Below, one piece after another: positions 26,354 to 34,861 of a stretch of 64,000 nt of DNA. Where the stretch lies: positions 186,001 through 250,000 of the forward strand of contig CAZBRD010000002.1 in NCBI GenBank assembly GCA_964494205.1, given 5' to 3'. Within the stretch, counting starts at the first letter, position 1, and every line of letters starts with the position of its first letter. The stretch comes from JBBTCX01 sp964494205. GTDB lineage: Bacteria > Planctomycetota > Phycisphaerae > UBA1845. The notes beneath the pieces are model-generated. The model was given only the letters and a program-made list of their open reading frames with translations. It searched no databases and had not been told where the DNA came from. Position numbers and translations under genes: made by a program.

Positions 26354-27229
26354 GTGCCGGAAATTGCGTATGTGAATGGAAAGTTCTCGCCGATCGGAGA
26401 GGCCGTCGTCTCAGTTGAGGATCGCGGCTTCCAGTTCGGCGATGGCATTTATGAGGTCATCGCCGCCTATGCCGACGAGCCTTTTCTGCTAGATAGGCAC
26501 CTCGCCCGCATGCGACGCAGCGCCGACGCCATCAAGATTCCATTCGACTTTGACGGCACAAATATCGAATCAATCGTTCGCGACGGCCTCCACCGAAGCG
26601 GCATTCGTGAAGCTGCCGTGTATTTACAGATTACTCGTGGCGTGGCTCCGCGTTCGCATGTAATTCCGAAAGGCATGACCCCGACGCTGGTGATGACAAT
26701 TCGACCGTTGCCGCAAATTTCCGACGATCTTCGTCGACGGGGTCTGCGGGCCATGACCATGCTCGATAACCGCTGGCCGAATTGCTACATCAAGGCGGTC
26801 ACGCTGCTCCCGAATATTCTAGCTAAAAACGAAGCCATGGCGCGCGGATTCGATGAGGCAATTTATTTGACCGCCGAAGGCGATGTCCGTGAATGCACTT
26901 CGGCCAATGTGTTCATCGCCCGCGAAGGTAAGCTTGTCTTCCCGCCGCTCAATGAGTCCATCCTGCACGGGGTGACGCTTAGTTTCATTCTTGAGTGCGC
27001 ACGCGGAATCGGCGTGCAAGTTCGCGAAGGGGCGTTCGACATCGACGCCTTGCGCCAGGCCGACGAAGTTTTCCTCTCCAGCACGATGTCTGAGGTTTTG
27101 GGAATCACGTCAATTGATAACAAGCAGGTTGGCGACGGAAAGGTCGGTTCTATTACGCAGCGAATCTTCAGCGAGTTTCGTTCGCGCTCAAGGCTGACTC
27201 AATCAAGTCGCATATCGGTTGCATCATAG
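26354..27229 (+). CDS. Class IV aminotransferase (D-amino-acid / branched-chain type)
   Basis: The 291-aa PLP enzyme of fold type IV starts at a GTG. AYVNGKF and SVEDRGFQFGDGIYEVI form the N-terminal family signature. Lys147 in NCYIKAVTLLPNILAKNEA is the expected PLP Schiff-base lysine, and the following LLPNILAK matches D-alanine aminotransferases more than IlvE. GFDEAIYLTAEGDVRECTSANVF contains the usual Glu and the S-A-N step. D-amino-acid transaminase is the favoured reading; a branched-chain enzyme or aminodeoxychorismate lyase remains possible because the fold is shared. It is the last gene of the plus-strand run from 22271. Confidence 0.88.
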   Translation: MPEIAYVNGKFSPIGEAVVSVEDRGFQFGDGIYEVIAAYADEPFLLDRHLARMRRSADAIKIPFDFDGTNIESIVRDGLHRSGIREAAVYLQITRGVAPRSHVIPKGMTPTLVMTIRPLPQISDDLRRRGLRAMTMLDNRWPNCYIKAVTLLPNILAKNEAMARGFDEAIYLTAEGDVRECTSANVFIAREGKLVFPPLNESILHGVTLSFILECARGIGVQVREGAFDIDALRQADEVFLSSTMSEVLGITSIDNKQVGDGKVGSITQRIFSEFRSRSRLTQSSRISVAS

Positions 27230-27327
27230 TCCGCTTTTTTTATTAGGTTTGGTGCATTGTCCAAGTCGCGTTTCCAGACCGTAATAATTCGCTGGGCACG
27301 CTCGATCACTGAACAAATCCACCCGAA

Positions 27328-27990
27328 TTATTGCTCGGCCCTTAGAGTCACCCGTTGAATAATTGACGAAGTAATCGACGGATCGTTTGCATCCGTGACG
27401 GTGATTTCCACCGTCGCTTCTCTTCCGTCATAATCCGGGGGGAGTACTCCGTCGATGAACACAAACACGCGGTCCAGCAATCCATATCCGTTGCCCGTGT
27501 CCTGGAGGAACTGAGTATTGGTTGATTCAACGACAAGCGGGATCGGTGCTCCATCGATGTATATTCCGCGTGCGAAGAGCACATCCTGTCTTCCATCAAT
27601 GTCGGTGAATTCAAAACCGCTGGTAACGACACTGACGAAGATGTGATTGCCGCCTTGAAATCCGCGCCGCACGATCATCGTGCCGCGCTCGCTGATTTGG
27701 ACAAACGGTGACTCATCGCCGATCACAAGATCGGGCATCTCAGTGGCCACGCAGGAAATGCCGTCGCAGTTCATGCCGACCGCGCAATCACCTTCGCCGA
27801 AGCACTCGGGTTCGACGTTATCATTACTCTCGACGTTGTCATTGTTCGCGATGTTGTCGTTGAGTGAGTTCTCATTGATGTTAGGCTGTGGTGGAGTTGG
27901 GGCGCATCCCCCAATACACACGGCCAGGATTGTGGGAAGAGCAAACGCGCCGGCCTGAGACTTTCCTCTGACCATTGAAGATAGATTCAT
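27328..27990 (-). CDS. Asn-rich exported lipoprotein of unknown function
   Basis: The 220-aa product from the ATG at 27990 (AAGGATT just upstream) has a signal peptide ending in the lipobox CIGGC. An Asn/Glu-rich linker follows (NINENSLNDNIANNDNVE), a low-complexity spacer type common after planctomycete lipoboxes. A short Cys cluster (CFGEGDCAVGMNCDGISCV) comes next. The remaining ~150 residues are beta-rich (ERGTMIVRRGFQGGNHIFV, REATVEITVTDAND) and look like an immunoglobulin-like fold, but no family is recognised. It lies downstream of the anti-sigma gene on the same strand with a 173-bp gap. The frame extends to 28053 without a better start. Confidence 0.72.
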   Translation of the reverse strand: MNLSSMVRGKSQAGAFALPTILAVCIGGCAPTPPQPNINENSLNDNIANNDNVESNDNVEPECFGEGDCAVGMNCDGISCVATEMPDLVIGDESPFVQISERGTMIVRRGFQGGNHIFVSVVTSGFEFTDIDGRQDVLFARGIYIDGAPIPLVVESTNTQFLQDTGNGYGLLDRVFVFIDGVLPPDYDGREATVEITVTDANDPSITSSIIQRVTLRAEQ

Positions 27991-28163
27991 TGAGAATCCT
28001 TTGACGCAGCTACGTCTGTGTCTGTTTTCAGTGGTTTCTCGAAAGAAAACCATTTCAATCTTGTCCGCTGAAGAAGTTTAGTTGGCCAATTGAGCTGATT
28101 CAAGCAAAGAGGCGCTCCCTGGTTCAATCAGGAAGCGATCAAATCTAGGGGGCTGCATTTTGC

Positions 28164-28925
28164 TCAGGGGATGTAAGCAAGATCGAGGAAGGTGGGTTTA
28201 TCCAACGGCGTTACTTCATAAAGCACAAGCTCGCCGACCTGTCGGCTGAAGGCTTGAACACTTCCGCAGCGTGGCGATGCATTCTTCTTGTCCCGCTCGG
28301 CCCGATCGACAAAGACAAGTACCTTCTCCCCGTTGACGGTTCCGAGTATTTGCGCGGTTTCCTCGGAAATGCTGTTCGAATAAGACCAGCCGAGCGCCTC
28401 GACGCCCACCGGCAATGCGGCCAACAGCATCGGCTGGCCGAACCGGTCCTTCACGAACTTTGCAAAGATTTCATCGTTCTCGCATTTCCAAACAGGAGTG
28501 AACGAACTGGCGACCTCCGCTTCATAGATAGCACCAAAATCACGCCAATCTTGCTTCGCGTAGTTCGGTTTCGTCGGTGGTGTGGGCGGCGCGAGAAACG
28601 CACGAATTTGCCATCCGGCCACAACTAGCAAACCGAGGCATGCGGCTATTGCGAGTATCGTTGAGCGAACCTTGCTTGAGGCTGGGTGTTTCAGGGTGGT
28701 GTTTGGGCCAATTCCAGAAGCCGTCGCCTCGACCATTCGATCGACCGGCGCTTGGTAGAGCGAAGCCAATCGTTCGTTGATCGAATTCTGACGCGCAATT
28801 TCCAACTGCCATTCAGGATGGTTCTTGAGGTCGGCCTCGAACGCTGCTCGCTCAGTGTCGCTCAGCAAACCGTCGAGGTACGCATCAAGTTGCGAACTAT
28901 CTGGTGCTTTTGTTTGATGGTCCAT
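28164..28925 (-). CDS. Transmembrane anti-sigma factor-like protein
   Basis: This 253-aa protein lies three bases after the ECF sigma gene on the same strand, the usual place for its anti-sigma partner. The N-terminal cytoplasmic part has QLDAYLDGLLSDTERAAFEA and HPEWQLEIARQ, the helix pattern of anti-sigma domains, but lacks the His/Cys zinc ligands of the classical ZAS type. One membrane helix follows (STILAIAACLGLLVVAGW, about 88-105), then a ~140-residue extracytoplasmic domain with two Cys and no recognised fold. It would hold the sigma factor at the membrane until a signal outside releases it. That mechanism is inferred from the pair. Confidence 0.82.
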   Translation of the reverse strand: MDHQTKAPDSSQLDAYLDGLLSDTERAAFEADLKNHPEWQLEIARQNSINERLASLYQAPVDRMVEATASGIGPNTTLKHPASSKVRSTILAIAACLGLLVVAGWQIRAFLAPPTPPTKPNYAKQDWRDFGAIYEAEVASSFTPVWKCENDEIFAKFVKDRFGQPMLLAALPVGVEALGWSYSNSISEETAQILGTVNGEKVLVFVDRAERDKKNASPRCGSVQAFSRQVGELVLYEVTPLDKPTFLDLAYIP

Positions 28926-28928
28926 AGC

Positions 28929-29561
28929 TCAACCGCTCGCCAAATCTCTAAAACTATGGTCGGCAGGCGACGCCAACCGCTCTCGCAGAAATTTTCGTGT
29001 GCGATGCACGTGACTCATGGCTGTCCCCTCAGGGATGCTGAGCAAACTGGAAATCTGCGAGTACTCCAAACCGTCGACGGTCCGCAGAAGGAGGCACACA
29101 CGCGCAATGGGATTGACTTCAGCCAGAGCCGTCTTCAGGCTTTCATCCAGATCGTTCATATCCGCCCGTTCGCGCATGTTCGACTCAATCGCCAGAGACG
29201 ACTCGTGCAAAGGTGATCGAAGATGACCGGTACTCTTGAATCCATCACCCTCGGTTTGATCGAGGCTCACCGCCGTTCGCCGTTGTTCGCGTCGCGATTC
29301 ATTCAACGCCACGTATCTAACCGTTTGCGCCATCCAGGCGGTAAAATTGGTTCCTGGTTTGAATTGATCGAACTTGCGAAACGCGATGATGGCAGCCTCC
29401 TGCACCACATCCTCAGCCAGGGCGGTGTCATGGACAACGCCGACAGCAATTAACCACAAAACCCGTGCGGCCCGCTGAAAATGGACCGCGAATTCGTCGG
29501 CGCGTGCATCGACCCGGCGGGGGGGCGTGTTCTCAGAATCGTCGGAGTGTGTTCGATACAC
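28929..29561 (-). CDS. ECF-type RNA polymerase sigma factor
   Basis: The 210-aa cytoplasmic sigma-70 family protein has region 2 with ALAEDVVQEAAIIAFRKFDQ and NFTAWMAQTVRYVALNESRR, the D-x-x-Q and W motifs for core binding and -10 recognition. Region 4 (about 140-195) has ARVCLLLRTVDGLEYSQISS and IPEGTAMSHVHRTRKFLRER, the helix-turn-helix for -35 binding. A ~40-residue linker sits between. The VDGLEYSQISSLLSIPEGTA form is typical of the large ECF groups of Planctomycetota. It forms an operon with the anti-sigma gene; targets are unknown, but secreted-protein genes lie on both sides. Confidence 0.93.
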   Translation of the reverse strand: MYRTHSDDSENTPPRRVDARADEFAVHFQRAARVLWLIAVGVVHDTALAEDVVQEAAIIAFRKFDQFKPGTNFTAWMAQTVRYVALNESRREQRRTAVSLDQTEGDGFKSTGHLRSPLHESSLAIESNMRERADMNDLDESLKTALAEVNPIARVCLLLRTVDGLEYSQISSLLSIPEGTAMSHVHRTRKFLRERLASPADHSFRDLASG

Positions 29562-29613
29562 GCCGTTATCCTACCCCTTTCATGTCGATGAACCCGAAGT
29601 GTATTGCATTCGG

Positions 29614-30636
29614 TTAATCGGGCAAAATCGAGGGAACCGCCGGGGCCGCGACTTTGCGGACTGTTCGCCTTCGACGCCCGAAAATCGTGCGAGTACCAGC
29701 CAAGAGAAGGACGTTTAACCCGAGCAGACCGGGCAGTGAGAATGTCGTGATCGTCGACATCGCGCAAGGGGCGACCATAGGTCTATCATTCGGAGTGCCG
29801 TCGAAACAATCCGCCAAACCGTCATCGTTGTCATCGTTTTCCGGCACGCCGCACCCACAGGAACCGGCTAGCTGCTTCAGCGGGTCATCGGGACATTCAT
29901 CGCAAGCGTCGCCAGCCCCATCGCCGTCTTCGTCGGCTTGGTCTTCATTGGACGCCGCAGGACAATTATCGCAAAGCTCGTCAATCGTATCGTCGTCGTT
30001 GCTTCCCATGCATACGGTTGAATCGCCGAAGAAGGTGCCGATATCGATTTCACATTCGCGACGGGTCAAATGTCCACAGGCAATACCCACACAACATGCG
30101 CCGAGTCTGCCGCACGCAAACGTCAGCGTAACCGCGTCAGACGGGAGGTAGGCTGTCGTTCCGTTGTCGACAAATCGAAACATGACTTCGTATTCCCCAT
30201 CCGGATCGTAAATCGAATCTGTCGAATCGATGTGCCAGACAAGGTGCGCGTCGAATGGTGGGGCGCCGAGTTCGGTTGCTAGTCCCGCTTCTGCGAAGTC
30301 CTCCGCTAAGTCCAGCGAGCGCAAATGCAACGCACGCTGAATCGCGAGAAGTTCAACGACGGGCAACGCTCCAGATTCGAGCATAAGCATGTCATTGTTC
30401 GGCAAATCGATCGCCAGAGAGGCGACAGCCGGCGTAATCGATGCGCAACCAACGATGTTACCATCTACCGGCGATAGGCTTAGCACTCCAGTGCTGATCT
30501 GCGGTAGGACGACGAGTTTTCCCGCCGACGATCTTCCGAGAATCAGCACGTTGTCATCGTGCGCAAATGCGGCGCGCGACGACCAGGTCATCGACAGCAA
30601 CACAACTGCAACAAGACAACTACATCGAATGCGCAT
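29614..30636 (-). CDS. Secreted protein with TSP3-like repeats and C-terminal membrane anchor
   Basis: The 340-aa exported protein has a signal peptide CSCLVAVVLLSMTWSSRAAFA before HDDNVLILG, which places the start at 30636; the frame opens at 30690. The N-terminal ~190 residues are of unknown fold. A Cys module (GACCVGIACGHLTRRECE) follows, then TSP3-like Ca-binding repeats (DEDGDGAGDACDECPDDP, DNDDGLADCFDGTPND). The C-terminus has a hydrophobic helix (SLPGLLGLNVLLLAG) and RRRR, which is arranged like a sorting tail although no IPTL or PEP motif is clear. The TSP3 part resembles that of the giant proteins at 13-21 kb. It lies 52 bp upstream of the sigma gene start, same strand. Confidence 0.8.
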   Translation of the reverse strand: MRIRCSCLVAVVLLSMTWSSRAAFAHDDNVLILGRSSAGKLVVLPQISTGVLSLSPVDGNIVGCASITPAVASLAIDLPNNDMLMLESGALPVVELLAIQRALHLRSLDLAEDFAEAGLATELGAPPFDAHLVWHIDSTDSIYDPDGEYEVMFRFVDNGTTAYLPSDAVTLTFACGRLGACCVGIACGHLTRRECEIDIGTFFGDSTVCMGSNDDDTIDELCDNCPAASNEDQADEDGDGAGDACDECPDDPLKQLAGSCGCGVPENDDNDDGLADCFDGTPNDRPMVAPCAMSTITTFSLPGLLGLNVLLLAGTRTIFGRRRRTVRKVAAPAVPSILPD

Positions 30637-30730
30637 CAAGTTTTCTTTCAAATCCCGCATCGATAACTCAACCGGCCGATATATTCGCATGAACTATCGT
30701 AGCATGACTCATCGTATCCAATCGACCTAA

Positions 30731-30765
30731 GAAAATCACCCGATCCGTTGGTGGGACCGGGTGAT
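30731..30765 (-). terminator. Intrinsic terminator for the minus-strand IPTL gene
   Basis: ATCACCCGATCC (30735-30746) and GGACCGGGTGAT (30754-30765) form a twelve-position stem with one mismatch. Read on the minus strand it is followed by TTTTC (forward GAAAA at 30731-30735). It lies about 40 bp after the stop at 30806. Confidence 0.8.
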
Positions 30766-30805
30766 CAAGCAAGTCGTTCGTCGATTGACAGCAAATGTTC
30801 TGCAA

Positions 30806-31810
30806 TCAGGCCGCACGAAGGCGATACTTGGCCACGTACGTTCCCGCCGTGAGCAGCAAGAGCGCCACAACAATCAGGCCCCATTCCGACATCGTCGGCA
30901 CGCACGAAATATCATCGCAATCCATGTTGGCAGTAAACACAAGCGGTGCATCGCAATCATCCTCATTGACGTTGTCGTTGCACGTCGCGTTGGTGGGGTC
31001 GCAGCAAGCACCGGTAACGCCCACGCAGACAACCGCACAACAGGGTGATCCCTGCGTCCAGACCATTGGCGTCATACAAGATGCGGAGGTGACGCTTTCT
31101 GTACAAGCCAGCCCGTTGCAGCACGCGCCCCGGGCCGTGGAGCCCGACAGCGTCCACAAGTAACTGGCGTTAGCATTGTTCCGCCAAGTAGAAGCTCCCG
31201 GAGTCAGTGCATACTGAGCGGCATTGTTGGTGCTTCCGGAGGCTGCAGTGCCGGAATATCGCAACGCTTGAAGATTGCTCGTCGGCAACGGCCCGGCAAA
31301 CGGCGGATTCGCTGAACTGTCCAAGGGAGCACTTTCGTTGGTTGTCGACTCCGCTCCTGAACCTGTATAGCCACCTCCACCCCAACTTAGACGCCAATAG
31401 ATCGTGCCAAAATCGTCTTCAAAGGTTAATGAACCAGCGCAAAGGTACGACGGTGGAATTAGGTTCGTCATCGTGAAGTCAGCCGTCGCGGCAGGGGTTG
31501 TTTGCGACAGAAATGCAGTGCTGGCAATAAGGATACTACGATCGCCCAATGCATTGGCAACGTTAGTTGTCATATCGACGATTAGAACCGGATTCATTCC
31601 GGCAGCATCTCGAACGTTGATCCGACCCTGGCTCACTAGATTTTGCGAGCCAGAACGCGTACGGATCATGATCGCCTGGGCTGAGAGGTCGCCGTTTACA
31701 CCGCCGACCACCTGCTCTATCTGCATCAAGTGAAACGACGCCATCGCCGACGAAGCGCCGAGCAGTCCCAGTGCACCTGAGACAATTAGCGATAATCCAG
31801 ATCTCTTCAT
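30806..31810 (-). CDS. Secreted protein with IPTL-CTERM tail
   Basis: The 334-aa exported protein has a signal peptide SLIVSGALGLLGASSAMA directly after the start, and GGGGGAGG and GAGGG lie upstream of the ATG at 31810. The body (about 25-230) begins FHLMQIEQVVGGVNGDLSAQ, a pattern I associate with exported planctomycete proteins of unknown function. Two Cys modules follow (GACCNGLACTESVTSASC and GACCDPTNATC), similar in style to those of the giant proteins. The tail VPTMSEWGLIVVALLLLTAG plus a basic end is an IPTL-CTERM variant, so it is probably sorted and anchored like the proteins at 8995, 13243 and 17407. A terminator follows at 30765. Confidence 0.83.
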   Translation of the reverse strand: MKRSGLSLIVSGALGLLGASSAMASFHLMQIEQVVGGVNGDLSAQAIMIRTRSGSQNLVSQGRINVRDAAGMNPVLIVDMTTNVANALGDRSILIASTAFLSQTTPAATADFTMTNLIPPSYLCAGSLTFEDDFGTIYWRLSWGGGGYTGSGAESTTNESAPLDSSANPPFAGPLPTSNLQALRYSGTAASGSTNNAAQYALTPGASTWRNNANASYLWTLSGSTARGACCNGLACTESVTSASCMTPMVWTQGSPCCAVVCVGVTGACCDPTNATCNDNVNEDDCDAPLVFTANMDCDDISCVPTMSEWGLIVVALLLLTAGTYVAKYRLRAA

Positions 31811-32046
31811 GACCCTCAAACCTCCCCCGGATTAAATTGACAATATCTGTAAAGGAAGACCCTCTCCGATTCTGATGTGGCATGAGGCAACCGTATTGCA
31901 ACAGATTGCAAAAAAGCGTGGCAAGTCACCCGATTCTTCATCGATACTTCAAAGTTTGCGGTGATTGCTATCGAAAAACACACGAAGTACTTTGGCGAAC
32001 AATCGGTAATGGCTTGAACAAGGAATTGGTAATCAGGGAGTCTTCC

Positions 32047-33522
32047 ATGACGACGGCTACGATCGCTCCACCACGTGTTTCCAACAAGAAAATGCTGATC
32101 AACGGGCAGTGGGTCGAGAGTCGATCCGGCAAGACCTTCGAGACTGTTAACCCTGCGACGGGCGATGTCATCTGCCAAGTGGCTGAGGGCGACAAGGCAG
32201 ATGTGGATGCAGCGGCACGTGCCGCACGAAAGGCGTTCGAATCCGGTCCGTGGCCGAAAATGAGCGGCACTCAGCGGGGGCGGTTGCTTCACAAGTTGGC
32301 GGACCTGATGGAGCGGCATAAGGACGAGCTGGCCGCACTTGAAACTCTTGATAACGGCAAGCCCATCCGCGACTCGCAAAACGTCGATGTGCCGTCGTCG
32401 ATCGCCACGTATCGCTATTACGCGGATTGGGCTGACAAAATTCAGGGAAAGACGATCCCCATGAGCGGCCCGTTTTTCTGTCATACGCGGCATGAGCCGG
32501 TTGGAGTGGTCGGACAAATCATTCCGTGGAACTTCCCGTTGTTGATGCAGGCGTCGAAGTGGGCGCCTGCCCTTGCCGCAGGATGCACCAGCGTCCTCAA
32601 ACCGGCTGAGCAAACTCCGCTTTCTGCTCTCCGTGTGGCTGAACTTGCACAAGAGGCCGGGTTCCCCGACGGAGTAATCAACGTTGTTCCGGGTTTCGGT
32701 CCCACCGCCGGGGCAGCCATCGCGGAGCATCCCGACATCGACAAGGTTGCCTTTACCGGAAGTACAGAAGTCGGGCAGCACATCATGCGCGCTGCGGCCT
32801 CAAACCTGAAGCGGGTGACGCTAGAACTCGGCGGCAAAAGTCCGAACATCATCTTCGCGGATGCCGATGTCGAAACGGCGGCGAAGCACGCTTTTCACGC
32901 GCTCTTTTTCAACATGGGACAATGCTGCTGCGCGGGTTCGCGGTTGTTTGTCGAAGCTCCCGTCTACGAGCAAGTCCTAGCCTCTGTCGCTGAACGTGTG
33001 AAGAAGCAAAAAGTCGGTGACCCGTTCGATCCGACTATCGCTCACGGCGCACAGGTGTCGAAAGAGCAAGCCGACCGCATTATGAGCTACATCGATTCGG
33101 GCAAGCGTGAGGGGGCTCGTTGTCTGACTGGCGGAGGCCGTGTCGATCGTCCCGGTTATTTTGTGGAGCCCACGGTTTTCGACCAGGTAAAGGACGATAT
33201 GAGCATTGCCCGCGATGAGATTTTTGGACCGGTGTTGAGCGTCATGCGATTTGACGATATCGATGAGGTCGTTCGACGCGGCAACAACACGAAGTACGGG
33301 CTGGCGGCTGCGGTTTGGACGAAGGACGTGACCAAGGCCCATAGGCTCGCGGCTGGGTTGCGGGCGGGCACGGTGTGGATCAACTGCTACAACGCGGGTG
33401 ACGCTACCGTGCCGTTCGGCGGGTACAAAATGAGCGGTCTCGGGCGCGAGTTCGGTGAATACGGGCTAACACCCTATTTAGAAGTCAAAGCGGTTGTCAC
33501 TGCGATGGGAAAGACGAATTAG
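32047..33522 (+). CDS. NAD(P)-dependent aldehyde dehydrogenase
   Basis: The 491-aa cytoplasmic enzyme oxidises an aldehyde to a carboxylic acid. WNFPLLMQASKWAPALAAGC and TSVLKPAEQTP form the cofactor-binding half, with FTGSTEVGQ as the glycine-containing turn. Glu260 in VTLELGGKSPN is the general base. The Cys triplet in GQCCCAGSR (293-295) supplies the nucleophile, most likely Cys294 by comparison with mitochondrial ALDH2. EIFGPVLSVMRF and YKMSGLGREFGEYGL complete the family pattern. The start at 32047 is preceded by AGGGAG at a good distance; the frame opens at 31882 but the extension has no match to the family. The aldehyde used cannot be told from sequence; betaine-type and retinal-type enzymes look alike here. 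Confidence 0.95.
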   Translation: MTTATIAPPRVSNKKMLINGQWVESRSGKTFETVNPATGDVICQVAEGDKADVDAAARAARKAFESGPWPKMSGTQRGRLLHKLADLMERHKDELAALETLDNGKPIRDSQNVDVPSSIATYRYYADWADKIQGKTIPMSGPFFCHTRHEPVGVVGQIIPWNFPLLMQASKWAPALAAGCTSVLKPAEQTPLSALRVAELAQEAGFPDGVINVVPGFGPTAGAAIAEHPDIDKVAFTGSTEVGQHIMRAAASNLKRVTLELGGKSPNIIFADADVETAAKHAFHALFFNMGQCCCAGSRLFVEAPVYEQVLASVAERVKKQKVGDPFDPTIAHGAQVSKEQADRIMSYIDSGKREGARCLTGGGRVDRPGYFVEPTVFDQVKDDMSIARDEIFGPVLSVMRFDDIDEVVRRGNNTKYGLAAAVWTKDVTKAHRLAAGLRAGTVWINCYNAGDATVPFGGYKMSGLGREFGEYGLTPYLEVKAVVTAMGKTN

Positions 33523-33602
33523 ATTCGTTGCCTAGATATACGCTTCGAATCAGCAAGCAGGACGAGTGCGATTTTTCGGGCGTAGAATAACCAAGGAGGA
33601 TC

Positions 33603-34004
33603 ATGATGAATCGAATGTTTGCAAAGAAGTACGGATGGTGGTTGGTCGGTGCTCTTGCTCTTGTTGGCTGCAACGGAGCCGACGTTTCGTTCAATTACTA
33701 CGACGATCCGCCGCGTCGCACCTATGTTCAGCCGGTTGTGGTCGAGGAACATCATCATCATGATCCGGTGATCGTTGAACGGACAGTGGTTGTGCCGCAC
33801 GGTCATCATTGCAATCACCATTGTGATCACTACTACAACGGCTCGAGCTACGTCGTCGTCCGCAAAGGACACGTCCACGGTCCTGGATGTGGGCACGATC
33901 TGGTCAAAGGTCGTTGGGTCGTGATCGGCAAGGCGCGATCCCCGAATCCTGAACCAAGACCGTCAGGTAAGTACGTCGAACCGCGGGGGAATTCACGGAG
34001 GTAG
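33603..34004 (+). CDS. Small His-rich lipoprotein, possible metal binder
   Basis: The 133-aa protein has a signal peptide with lipobox LALVGC (Cys at about residue 23), preceded by a strong ribosome site (GGAGG at about 33596-33600). The mature part is short and dense in His: EEHHHHDPVIVE, VPHGHHCNHHCDHYY and HVHGPGCGHDL. Such clusters can bind Zn, Ni, Cu or Co, so a periplasmic metal-binding or buffering role is plausible. There is no homology claim. The C-terminal region is basic and Pro-rich (ARSPNPEPRPSGKYVEP). It converges with lpxA, whose end is 22 bp away. A second ATG three bases later in-frame is equally possible. Confidence 0.72.
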   Translation: MMNRMFAKKYGWWLVGALALVGCNGADVSFNYYDDPPRRTYVQPVVVEEHHHHDPVIVERTVVVPHGHHCNHHCDHYYNGSSYVVVRKGHVHGPGCGHDLVKGRWVVIGKARSPNPEPRPSGKYVEPRGNSRR

Positions 34005-34026
34005 TCGATCTAACCCGTGGCCTTGG

Positions 34027-34842
34027 TTACTCTGTATGATGCTCTGTCGCAACGCGCTGGGCGCCTCGAGATCGGCCTGCTACCCCGCGTTTTGTGGGTT
34101 CACTGAGGAATCTGACGAGTCGGGCTACAGCCGTTGACGTGCTCGCTTGCAGCGTCAGCTTTTCAACAGCCTTCTGAAATGGCAGGCCGGAGTTGTGCAA
34201 CGTACGATAGGCTTCGCGGATCGCTTGGAGGTCGTCGCGAGTCAGGCCTGAGCGTCTCATGCCAATGCGGTTCAAGCCGATGACGCGACCGGATACGTCG
34301 AGCATCGCAAACGGCAACACGTCCATAGGCACGCGGGCGTTGCCTGCGATCATGGCTAGTTCGCCGATGCGGACGAACTGATGTACGACCGCACCCCCTC
34401 CCATCGTCACGCGATCACCAATATGAACATGTCCGGCTAGCAATACGCCGTTAATGAGCGTCACATTGTTGCCTAGCGAGCAATTGTGTGCGATGTGGCT
34501 GCCCGACAAGAGGAAGCAGTTGTCGCCGATGCTTGTGGTGCTTTCGGGCTCCGTGCCGCGATGGATGGTGACGTACTCCCGGATGATGCCGTTTTTCCCG
34601 ATGCGGCAGAAGCTTCGCTCGCCTTTGTATTTCACGTCCTGTGGTTCGTGGCCGACGATTGCGCCGGGGTGAATCGTGCAGCCGTCGCCAATCTGCGTCC
34701 AGCCGGTCACGAAGACGTTGTGAAACAAGCGACAGTTAGCGCCGATGCGGACATTTGAATCGATGACGCAATAGGGGCCAATCTCAGTTGTGGGGTCGAT
34801 CTCTGCTCCGCGATGGATAATTGCTGTTGGATGAATGGCCAC
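34027..34842 (-). CDS. lpxA: Acyl-ACP--UDP-N-acetylglucosamine O-acyltransferase
   Basis: This enzyme catalyses the first step of lipid A synthesis, moving a 3-hydroxyacyl chain from acyl carrier protein to UDP-GlcNAc in the cytoplasm. The protein opens with VAIHPTAIIHRGAEIDP, and left-handed beta-helix hexapeptide repeats run to about residue 190. SHIAHNCSLGN holds the catalytic His region, GGGAVVHQFVRIGE is the family hallmark, and the end is the helical LxA C-terminal domain (GLTRDDLQAIREAYRTL). A GTG start at 34842, with GGAAAGAG eight bases upstream, gives 271 aa, near the E. coli length; the open frame extends further but into unrelated sequence that overlaps the glycosylase gene. It starts 19 bp after the uracil-DNA glycosylase stop. 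lpxD, fabZ and lpxB are not adjacent here. Confidence 0.95.
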   Translation of the reverse strand: MAIHPTAIIHRGAEIDPTTEIGPYCVIDSNVRIGANCRLFHNVFVTGWTQIGDGCTIHPGAIVGHEPQDVKYKGERSFCRIGKNGIIREYVTIHRGTEPESTTSIGDNCFLLSGSHIAHNCSLGNNVTLINGVLLAGHVHIGDRVTMGGGAVVHQFVRIGELAMIAGNARVPMDVLPFAMLDVSGRVIGLNRIGMRRSGLTRDDLQAIREAYRTLHNSGLPFQKAVEKLTLQASTSTAVARLVRFLSEPTKRGVAGRSRGAQRVATEHHTE

Positions 34843-34861
34843 GTACGTTCTCTTTCCGGTC

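Noticed and set aside
31816..32781. 321-codon minus-strand frame opposite the aldehyde dehydrogenase
   Set aside because: Shadow of a well-recognised enzyme; it also runs through the ribosome site and start of that gene.
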